Translations under genes and position numbers: made by a program | Notes under the pieces: generated by a model | Told to the model about the DNA's origin: nothing | What the model saw: only the letters and a program-made list of their open reading frames with translations | Database searches by the model: none | DNA from: an uncultured Lachnospiraceae bacterium | GTDB lineage: Bacteria; Bacillota; Clostridia; Lachnospirales; Lachnospiraceae | Assembly: GCA_910586555.1 (NCBI GenBank) | Contig: CAJUJY010000062.1 | Span: forward strand, 1-20,340 | Length of the DNA stretch: 20,340 nucleotides | Direction: 5' to 3' | Part shown: piece after piece, positions 15,092 to 20,340 of the stretch | How the letters are laid out: the number at the start of each line of letters is the position of its first letter | How positions within the stretch are numbered: the first letter of the stretch is position 1

Positions 15092-15270
15092 CCGTTTATT
15101 TAGTTTGTATTACAGATTATACTGTGTCTTCATTATTTCTATCCACTTGCGGCAGCCAGGAGCAAGACAATAATGTAGATTGCCTTATAGCAGCAGGGGG
15201 ATACCTCTTCCGCTAAGCCCACTACTGCCGTTATAATTGTTCCTGGCAATTCCTCCCCTGCCTAAGAGGA
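15092..15270 (-). ncRNA. Candidate structured small RNA between flgJ and recD2
   Basis: The spacer after flgJ is visibly more GC-rich than other intergenic DNA here and can fold, as minus-strand RNA, into one long rod of nested helices. GGCA (15262-15259) pairs with TGCC (15154-15151); GCCAGGA (15247-15241) with TCCTGGC (15161-15155); ACAATTAT (15240-15233) with ATTATTGT (15174-15167, one mismatch). A 12-nt apical stem (15229-15218 with 15200-15189, one mismatch) closes a 17-nt loop. Asymmetric bulges of 11, 5 and 14 nt interrupt it, and a terminator follows. A rod with bulges and a terminator suggests an independent RNA such as 6S RNA, or the raiA-motif (SAR) RNA, which is known near comFC genes; I cannot confirm either by primary sequence. 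Ends are approximate. Confidence 0.45.
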
Positions 15271-15609
15271 AGGTAAATCCTTGCTGTTAATCATTGAATC
15301 ATACAACTGTTGTGCCAGGCCCAGGCCACCGCCATCAACAATGGCATCTGCATATGTTTCATTAAGCATGGTACTGAAATACTGCATATACTCGCCTTTT
15401 TCATCTTCATTTTCCAGGGACTTTTTAGACTCTTCTATTATCTTCTGGACAAAGTATGATTCAAAATCCTTACAGACTTCCATAAGTTTATCTGCATCTT
15501 CTGGTGTGCCCATGTTATCAAGTTTATTTTGTAAAGATGAACCTGTGGAAGAATTTATATTATTATAATATGTATTATATATTGATGATGTATCTAATAT
15601 AGAAGCCAT
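15262..15609 (-). CDS. flgJ: FlgJ-type rod-binding protein (no muramidase domain)
   Basis: The 115-residue protein is the rod-binding (FlgJ N-terminal) domain alone. CKDFESYFVQKIIEESKKSL (about 46-65) and the glycine signature DGGGLGLAQQLYDSM (about 92-106) are characteristic. The C-terminal glucosaminidase domain found in E. coli FlgJ is absent, which is usual in Clostridia. It probably caps the growing rod under the membrane. It follows flgG by 23 nt and is the last flagellar gene before the candidate RNA. Its frame continues open past the TAG stop for about 36 codons. Confidence 0.85.
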   Translation of the reverse strand: MASILDTSSIYNTYYNNINSSTGSSLQNKLDNMGTPEDADKLMEVCKDFESYFVQKIIEESKKSLENEDEKGEYMQYFSTMLNETYADAIVDGGGLGLAQQLYDSMINSKDLPSS

Positions 15610-15632
15610 AAAACCACCTTACCCTTCTTTAA

Positions 15633-16451
15633 TTATGACCTCAGGTTATTTGCCTGTTGCAGCATCTCATCTGAAGCCTGGATTGCTTTGGAGTTCATTT
15701 CATATGCACGCTGTGTAACAATCATATCAACCATTTCATCTACTGCCTGCACACTGGAATGTTCAAGGTAACCATGCTTTACAATGCTTCTTTTAAGGTT
15801 TGCATCAAGACCTTCAACCCTTGGTTCACCTGAAGCAAGTGAAGCACCAAGGTAACTGCCGCCGAGCTTGTCAAGTCCTGACGGGTTATTAAACTGTGTC
15901 ATTCCTATAGTAATATTTAAAGGAGCCGGATTATTGTCATCACCCTTATAATATACATTGCCATAATTATCAAAATACAGCCTTGTTGTATCAAGATCAT
16001 TAGCAAATGTAATACGGTTGCCATTAGTATCAAGTATTGCGTAACCATCAGCCGTTGAAAGCGTCATGCCCGCAGTATCCACTGCCAGTATAAAATGGCC
16101 GTTCCTTGTATACCCTGTAGAGCCATCAGGCATCTCAACCATAAAAAAGCCTTCACCATTTATGCCAAAATCAAAATCCCCGTCACTGGCAGTAAGTTCA
16201 CCATCACCATTATATGATGTTGTTACTGCAGCAACCTTTACACCAAGCCCCACCTGTGCACCAACTGGTTTTACAACACCATTTGTATCATTAGTCCTCT
16301 CCTGTATAGTCTGGTATAAAAGTGACTGGAATGATGTTGTTTCCTTTTTATAACCAGTAGTATTAATATTTGAAAGGTTATTTGATATAACATCAAGACT
16401 GGTCTGCTGTGCTTTCATGCCCGAAGCAGCAGTCCAAAGCGACCTCATCAT
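15633..16451 (-). CDS. flgG: Flagellar basal-body rod protein FlgG
   Basis: FlgG builds the distal rod of the flagellum and is exported by the flagellar type III apparatus without a cleaved signal. The 272-residue protein has the N-terminal rod signature MRSLWTAASGMKAQQTSLDVISNNLSNINTTGYKK, a central GINGEGFFMV and YTRNGHF segment, and the C-terminal coiled region HSSVQAVDEMVDMIVTQRAYEMNSKAIQASDEMLQQANNL. It corresponds to FlhP of B. subtilis by position after mbl and the first rod gene. Two adjacent Met codons begin the frame; either could be used. Confidence 0.92.
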   Translation of the reverse strand: MMRSLWTAASGMKAQQTSLDVISNNLSNINTTGYKKETTSFQSLLYQTIQERTNDTNGVVKPVGAQVGLGVKVAAVTTSYNGDGELTASDGDFDFGINGEGFFMVEMPDGSTGYTRNGHFILAVDTAGMTLSTADGYAILDTNGNRITFANDLDTTRLYFDNYGNVYYKGDDNNPAPLNITIGMTQFNNPSGLDKLGGSYLGASLASGEPRVEGLDANLKRSIVKHGYLEHSSVQAVDEMVDMIVTQRAYEMNSKAIQASDEMLQQANNLRS

Positions 16452-16482
16452 ATTTTAAAACCTGCCCTTCCCCTGTATGCTG

Positions 16483-16499
16483 CCAGGAAAGCATCCTGG
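16483..16499 (-). other. Small hairpin in the flgF-flgG spacer
   Basis: CCAGGA (16483-16488) and TCCTGG (16494-16499) make a 6-bp stem with a 5-nt loop, about 30 nt before the flgG start in a 123-nt spacer that has no supported gene. No U tract follows, so it is likely a regulatory or stabilising element rather than a terminator. Confidence 0.4.
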
Positions 16500-16574
16500 A
16501 TCTGTTACAGGAATATTTGTACATGTATCCTGAATGTCATAAGACAGCTATTAACAGCACTGCATTAACTCTTA

Positions 16575-17348
16575 TTACAGTTTACCTACCTCTGTAACCG
16601 CCTTGCCAATAAGGTTATCCTGTGTCTGTATCATCTTCTGTCCTGCTTCATATGCACGTGTTATTGTAATCATTGAAACCATCTGGTCTATTACATTAAC
16701 ATTGGACTGTTCTGTAAATCCTTGTAACATTCCTGCATAAGCCTGTTTAGGGACTGCCCCGTCCACTGCCTTATACATATTTTCACCATAAAGCTCAAGA
16801 TAATTATAATCTTCAAAATCTGTAAGCGCAATAGTTGCTACCTGTACACCATCTGCATAAACTGCACCACTGTTTTTAATAGCAATTTCTGCTGCATCTG
16901 TTGGCACTTGTATGTCACCGCCTGCACCTTGCAAATGGTTGCCATCACAGTCAACTATAAAACCGTCCCTTGTAACAGTAAACCTGCCATTGCGTGTATA
17001 CATGGTTTCATCATTGCCATTAGCATCTGTGACCCTCATTGTGAAAAAACCATCACCTTCAATGGCAATATCATATGTATTACCTGTTTCCCTTAAAGAA
17101 CCCTGTGTCCAGTCCATATATGTTTCGCCTATTTTAACACCAAGGTTCATATTGCCTATTGGTTTATCCAGGTATGCTTCAGAACCATCCCTTATCTTAA
17201 TTGCCATCATATCCCTGAAAGACTGGCTTGTAACATTTTCAGCCTTATACCCTACGGTTGCTGAATTTGCCAGGTTATTTGAAATAATATCCAGCCTTTT
17301 TTGTTCATTAACCATACCTGTATATGCAGTGTATAATCCCCTGACCAT
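16575..17348 (-). CDS. flgF: Flagellar basal-body rod protein FlgF/FlhO
   Basis: The 257-residue protein belongs to the FlgF/FlgG rod family. It opens with MVRGLYTAYTGMVNEQKRLDIISNNLANSATVGYK, has the IEGDGFFTM and MYTRNGRFTV core, and ends with the amphipathic EQSNVNVIDQMVSMITITRAYEAGQKMIQTQDNLIGKAV helix. It is the proximal-rod paralogue of the next gene, matching FlhO in the B. subtilis mbl-flhO-flhP order. GGGGAT precedes the ATG, with a hairpin close upstream of that site and a sigma-D-like promoter candidate about 120 nt upstream. Confidence 0.9.
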   Translation of the reverse strand: MVRGLYTAYTGMVNEQKRLDIISNNLANSATVGYKAENVTSQSFRDMMAIKIRDGSEAYLDKPIGNMNLGVKIGETYMDWTQGSLRETGNTYDIAIEGDGFFTMRVTDANGNDETMYTRNGRFTVTRDGFIVDCDGNHLQGAGGDIQVPTDAAEIAIKNSGAVYADGVQVATIALTDFEDYNYLELYGENMYKAVDGAVPKQAYAGMLQGFTEQSNVNVIDQMVSMITITRAYEAGQKMIQTQDNLIGKAVTEVGKL

Positions 17349-17366
17349 CTATAAATCCCCTTCCAC

Positions 17367-17386
17367 GCCCAAGCCAGGCCCTGGGC
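17367..17386 (-). promoter_or_regulatory. GC-rich hairpin just before the flgF ribosome binding site
   Basis: GCCCA (17367-17371) and TGGGC (17382-17386) close a 10-nt loop that is itself partly self-complementary. The structure ends only about 6 nt before the GGGG of the flgF binding site, so it could affect initiation. Confidence 0.35.
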
Positions 17387-17408
17387 TGTTATAAACTAGT
17401 TACCATGT

Positions 17409-17517
17409 TACCTGGCTGATATAAATAAACTACAAATAATTATAATAAAAATGCCCACATTAAATATATCGTCAATTTACCTTAAAGCAATTAGCATTAT
17501 TACAGTATACCTGGCTG
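17409..17517. repeat. Direct repeat of TACCTGGCTG in the mbl-flgF spacer
   Basis: The 10-mer TACCTGGCTG occurs at 17409-17418 and again at 17508-17517, flanking the sigma-D-like promoter candidate. An exact GC-rich 10-mer twice within 109 nt of AT-rich DNA is unlikely by chance, but no binding protein can be named. Confidence 0.4.
17466..17493 (-). promoter_or_regulatory. Candidate sigma-D (flagellar) promoter upstream of flgF
   Basis: The minus strand reads TAAT (17493-17490), a 16-nt spacer, then GACGATAT (17473-17466). This is 7 of 8 to the GCCGATAT -10 and 3 of 4 to the TAAA -35 of the flagellar sigma factor. A TTGACG overlaps it but has no sigma-A -10 at the right distance. Confidence 0.4.
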
Positions 17518-17573
17518 CCATTTATTACATTTCCAGCCATTTTTATTAAAATATAACAATGCAGACGGCTAGT

Positions 17574-18572
17574 TTAATCATTATCGTCACGCTTGCCGCT
17601 TAAAAATTCAACAAACTTTCCAGTACCTACTGCAACTGCTGTCATAGGGTCTTCTGCTGTCATTGTAGTAATGCCTGTCCTCTCTTCTATAAGTTCTTCA
17701 AGCCCATATAAAAGGCTGCCACCTCCTGTAAGGACAATGCCCCTGTCTGCCACATCAGCCGCAAGTTCAGGAGGAGTCTTTTCAAGTACACTGTGTACTG
17801 CCTCAACTATCTGTGATGTAATCTCTTTTAATGCATCAAGTGTTTCATCAGATGTTACAGTTATAGTTTTAGGAAGCCCTGTAACAAGGTTACGTCCCCT
17901 TACATCCATAGTTTCAACTTCCGGACGTTTATAAGCTGAACCAATTTTAACTTTTATATCTTCCGCAGTCCTTTCACCTATAAGGAGGTTATGGGTTTTA
18001 CGCATATAGCGCACAATAGCTTCATCGAAATCATCACCTGCAACCTTAATAGATGTGCTGACAACTGTCCCTCCAAGTGAAATCACAGCTATATCAGCAG
18101 TACCGCCTCCTATATCTACAATCATGTTGCCACATGGCCTTGCAATATCAATTCCTGCACCAATAGCAGCAGCTATTGGCTCTTCTATAATCGCTACTTC
18201 CCTTGCCCCTGCTTCATATGTTGCGTCTTCTACAGCTTTTTTTTCAACTTCGGTAACACCACTTGGAACACATACACTTATACGTGGTTTCCTGAAACGT
18301 GTCTTGCCACATGATTTCTGGATAAAGTAGCGCAGCATCTTTTCAGTTACAGTATAATCAGATATAACTCCCTGGCGTAACGGACGCACTGCAACAATAT
18401 TGCCTGGTGTACGTCCAAGCATAAGCCTGGCATCTTCCCCGATTGCCTTAATCTTATTAGTATCCCGGTCAAATGCAACAACTGAAGGTTCCCTTAAAAC
18501 AACACCTTTACCTTTTATATATACAAGCACATTAGCTGTGCCAAGATCAATTCCGATATCACTGCCAACCAT
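17574..18572 (-). CDS. mbl: MreB-family actin-like cell-shape protein, Mbl type
   Basis: The 332-residue protein has the actin-fold nucleotide motifs of MreB/Mbl: GIDLGTANVLVY (phosphate 1), VDIGGGTADIAVISLGG (phosphate 2) and LTGGGSLLYGLEELI (adenosine). It forms membrane-bound filaments that guide lateral wall synthesis. The Mbl assignment rests on synteny: in B. subtilis mbl is followed by flhO and flhP, as here by flgF and flgG. There is no mreC or mreD next to it, which argues against the main mreB locus. AAAGGAG precedes the ATG. A TATAAT in TGGTATATAATG about 70 nt upstream may be the -10, with a weak -35. Confidence 0.92.
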   Translation of the reverse strand: MVGSDIGIDLGTANVLVYIKGKGVVLREPSVVAFDRDTNKIKAIGEDARLMLGRTPGNIVAVRPLRQGVISDYTVTEKMLRYFIQKSCGKTRFRKPRISVCVPSGVTEVEKKAVEDATYEAGAREVAIIEEPIAAAIGAGIDIARPCGNMIVDIGGGTADIAVISLGGTVVSTSIKVAGDDFDEAIVRYMRKTHNLLIGERTAEDIKVKIGSAYKRPEVETMDVRGRNLVTGLPKTITVTSDETLDALKEITSQIVEAVHSVLEKTPPELAADVADRGIVLTGGGSLLYGLEELIEERTGITTMTAEDPMTAVAVGTGKFVEFLSGKRDDND

Positions 18573-18771
18573 TAATTTTCTCCTTTCAACGCAACTTACA
18601 ACTCTATTTTTTCCAAAGTTAAACTAAAATAAACATACACTTTATCATTATATACCATTTATTACAAATTTAAAAGTGGATTTTTTATAAATTTATACCT
18701 ATATTTCATAATTTATTGTTAATATTTATTAATATTAATGTACTTTAATATTAACATCCTGGTGCCATAGT

Positions 18772-18801
18772 CTGCCTGGTATAATTATATATCCTGCCTG
18801 G
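18772..18801. repeat. Two direct CTGCCTGG repeats 22 bp apart
   Basis: CTGCCTGG lies at 18772-18779 and 18794-18801, about two helical turns apart, separated by an AT-rich stretch. They sit upstream of the promoter at 18844 on the + strand and far upstream of mbl, a typical position for paired regulator sites. No cognate regulator is visible. Confidence 0.35.
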
Positions 18802-18843
18802 ACAAACAAAAATAAATTCTATTAATTACTACATAAACAACTT

Positions 18844-18872
18844 TTGACTAAAGTGCCATCATGTTTTATAAT
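18844..18872 (+). promoter_or_regulatory. Strong promoter for the small membrane protein gene
   Basis: TTGACT (18844-18849), a 17-nt spacer and a perfect TATAAT (18867-18872) form a near-consensus sigma-A promoter. Transcription would begin near 18879 with a leader of about 37 nt. Confidence 0.75.
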
Positions 18873-18915
18873 ATACCATATATAAACTACCAAATACACC
18901 AGATTGGAGCAGCAT

Positions 18916-19380
18916 ATGCAAGATTATAAAAAATTAAACAAAGAAATATCACTTATAAGCAGATATGCAGGATTAAAATATTCCAAGTACACCCTGCTTG
19001 TACTCCTTGCAGCTATATACTTCCCAATGCGTATAACACCAGCATACATCTTTCTGGCAGCAGTTTTGTTCCCTGCATTTTTAGGGCTTTCTGCCAGCAT
19101 ATCGCAAGATAAAAAACAAAGCGGGGATTTTTCCCTTTCATATACAGCAGACAGGTATAAATTTACCATGACAGGATATAAAAACGAAAAATATGGGTAT
19201 TGGTTAAACTGTTTCCTGCTCCTTATATGGCAGGCCAGTATAAACTTACATAACCTGTATGTATTCCCACTAAAAATTGTACCTGCCCTAATAATTATTA
19301 TCTATACATTTGTACGCATAATTACTGGAATTTTTGTAAAATATAAAATTAAATACAGTTTTATAAGCCTGGATTTATAA
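18916..19380 (+). CDS. Small multi-pass membrane protein of unknown function
   Basis: I do not recognise this 154-residue protein. A Lys-rich N-terminal stretch is followed by two hydrophobic segments (about 25-38 and 42-60), a polar Ser/Lys/Tyr-rich middle (61-94), and two more hydrophobic segments (about 96-112 and 118-140). It ends in a Lys/Tyr-rich tail. The paired 2+2 segment layout is compatible with a four-helix inner-membrane protein. The frame opens at a TTG at 18904, but GGAG at 18906-18909 is spaced for the ATG at 18916. It is monocistronic, with its own strong promoter and a terminator, so it is a real gene despite lacking a family name. Confidence 0.75.
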   Translation: MQDYKKLNKEISLISRYAGLKYSKYTLLVLLAAIYFPMRITPAYIFLAAVLFPAFLGLSASISQDKKQSGDFSLSYTADRYKFTMTGYKNEKYGYWLNCFLLLIWQASINLHNLYVFPLKIVPALIIIIYTFVRIITGIFVKYKIKYSFISLDL

Positions 19381-19409
19381 AAACCAGGATCTGCCTCCCT
19401 TAAAAATAC

Positions 19410-19457
19410 AAAAGATGGCAGGATAAATTACTCTAATTATTTATCTTACCATCTTTT
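19410..19457. terminator. Bidirectional terminator between two convergent unknown genes
   Basis: AAAAGATGG (19410-19418) pairs with CCATCTTTT (19449-19457), and inside it GATAAAT pairs with ATTTATC. The outer A/T ends give U tracts both ways, so it serves the + strand membrane protein gene and the - strand gene starting at 20086. Confidence 0.8.
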
Positions 19458-19492
19458 TATGTCATTTTTATATAATATATATTACTTTTATA

Positions 19493-20086
19493 TTACTTTT
19501 TAATTAAGTTTCTTTCAATATTATTTATGTATGAGTCAAAGTCAAATTCCTTAAAAGGATATGAAGCTGTTTGTGCCTCTGCTGTGCTTGTAATGCTTTC
19601 TGCTTCTGCTGTGCCAGAAGATGTATCTTTATTATTTAATGCCTGCGTTGCCAGTGAAGACTTATCTGTAAAATACTGGTAAATTTCCTGCACAGTTTTA
19701 TATGAACCAGTCTGTTCCTCACCTGCTTCCCTTGCTTCTTCAAGTGCATCTGAAAGCTTCTGTGCCATATTGCCTGCTTCACTTGTTTCTGCATTAAGGT
19801 AAAGCTTCAGGATAGAAGAAAAACTTGATGCCATGCCAAGGGAATTTAACCCATCACCAGAAATTCCAAGTGATGTTCCAATAAGTGAAGAAAGCCCTTG
19901 CATGCCATACAGCCCGCCTGTACCCATAAGCCCTGATAACCCAAGCCCGTCATAAGAACTGTCCTGGTTATTGCCTGATATTGCATTAAGCATTGTACTT
20001 GTTGAATTATTATTTATTAAATACTGGTAATATAAATCCTTTTCACTAAGGGAAGATAACGCGCTTATAGCTGGTAAATATGCCAT
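19493..20086 (-). CDS. Unrecognised Gly/Ser-rich soluble protein
   Basis: I do not recognise this 197-residue protein. It has no signal peptide or membrane segment. Residues about 36-88 form a Gly/Ser/Leu/Met-rich low-complexity region (GLGLSGLMGTGGLYGMQGL and similar). Residues 88-145 look helical and acidic (MAQKLSDALEEAREAGEEQ). A Thr/Ser/Ala/Glu-rich linker (146-173) follows, and the protein ends in an aromatic, basic tail FDFDSYINNIERNLIKK. A perfect GGAGGTG site precedes the ATG, so it is well translated. The signal-less, Ser/Asn-rich N terminus resembles substrates of flagellar export in general style only. Confidence 0.7.
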   Translation of the reverse strand: MAYLPAISALSSLSEKDLYYQYLINNNSTSTMLNAISGNNQDSSYDGLGLSGLMGTGGLYGMQGLSSLIGTSLGISGDGLNSLGMASSFSSILKLYLNAETSEAGNMAQKLSDALEEAREAGEEQTGSYKTVQEIYQYFTDKSSLATQALNNKDTSSGTAEAESITSTAEAQTASYPFKEFDFDSYINNIERNLIKK

Positions 20087-20128
20087 AATTCCACCTCCGT
20101 ATATTTAATCCAAATGTCCAATACAATT

Positions 20129-20157
20129 ATTTTAACATAAAACATAATAAAATCCAA
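20129..20157 (-). promoter_or_regulatory. Possible promoter of the Gly/Ser-rich protein gene
   Basis: The minus strand reads TTGGAT (20157-20152), a 17-nt spacer and TAAAAT (20134-20129), about 45 nt before the start codon. The -35 is weak (3 of 6) and the -10 is good (5 of 6). The remaining sequence to the window end shows no supported gene. Confidence 0.4.
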
Positions 20158-20340
20158 GATAATTTAGTTACATAAACATGGCTGTTTCATAAACTTTTAA
20201 TTGTGTGTAAACAAAAGATAATTTATAGTTATCCTGCATTAGTTTTTTGTATTTTTGTATATATTAAAGGCTATGTACATGCAGAAGTTTTATATATTTT
20301 CTGTAGCAGGCACGTTCCCACTACGATAGCGCACACAGCA

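Larger units (their letters stand above)
18573..18915. other. 343-nt divergent control region between mbl and a membrane protein gene
   Basis: No coding sequence is supported. The mbl side contains a possible -10 near 18643-18654 and very AT-rich DNA at about 18660-18750. The right side contains two CTGCCTGG repeats and a near-consensus + strand promoter. Confidence 0.55.

Noticed and set aside
16912..17394. 160-codon + strand open frame over flgF
   Set aside because: Antisense to a clear FlgF/FlhO gene and lacking start signals; long only because stop codons are rare opposite these codons.
17510..17560. Terminator after mbl (hairpin TGGCTG/CAGCCA)
   Set aside because: The U tract follows the hairpin only on the + strand, where no gene needs it; on the minus strand it is followed by GGTATAC, so it does not look like an mbl terminator.
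1..20340. CRISPR arrays, tRNA or rRNA genes, insertion sequences, toxin-antitoxin or defence systems
   Set aside because: No regularly spaced repeats, cloverleaf-like sequences, transposase motifs, terminal inverted repeats or known defence domains were found on either strand.

Overview
The window looks like chromosome from a motile, low-GC Gram-positive bacterium of the Clostridia, most likely a Lachnospiraceae-type organism. This rests on the AT-rich sequence, strong GGAGG ribosome binding sites, a clostridial fab/acc gene order with a MarR-type regulator at its head, the mbl-flgF-flgG order known from Firmicutes, and the flagellar YvyF-type protein. No transposase, integrase, phage gene, CRISPR array or tRNA was seen. 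It reads as core genome.

Layout. From 1 to about 1.1 kb a CvfB-type S1-domain RNA-binding protein lies on the + strand behind a strong promoter. It converges on the fatty-acid operon, and a 14-bp bidirectional terminator hairpin separates them. From 10.5 kb down to 1.1 kb (minus strand) runs a type II fatty-acid synthesis operon: marR/fabT-like, fabH, acpP, fabD, fabG, fabF, accB, fabZ, accC, accD, accA. It encodes malonyl-CoA production, malonyl transfer to ACP, initiation, elongation, ketoreduction and dehydration. No enoyl-ACP reductase is present, although related clostridial clusters usually carry fabK between acpP and fabD. A hairpin-bearing 78-nt gap sits there instead. Hairpins recur in the spacers of the 5' half of the operon, and acpP has one on each side.

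From 18.6 kb down to 10.7 kb (minus strand) lies a mixed cell-shape, motility and DNA block: mbl, flgF, flgG, flgJ (rod-binding domain only), a structured spacer that may encode a small RNA and ends in a terminator, recD2, comF, a yvyF-like zinc-ribbon protein, a CheX-like phosphatase and a single-domain CheY-like receiver, closed by another terminator. A sigma-D-like promoter candidate precedes flgF.

From 18.6 to 20.3 kb are a small unrecognised membrane protein (+ strand, near-consensus promoter) and an unrecognised Gly/Ser-rich soluble protein (- strand), convergent on a shared hairpin terminator.

Most of the window is ordinary. The points most worth a second look are the structured element between flgJ and recD2, the missing enoyl reductase, the hairpins bracketing acpP, and the candidate FabT-like operator.
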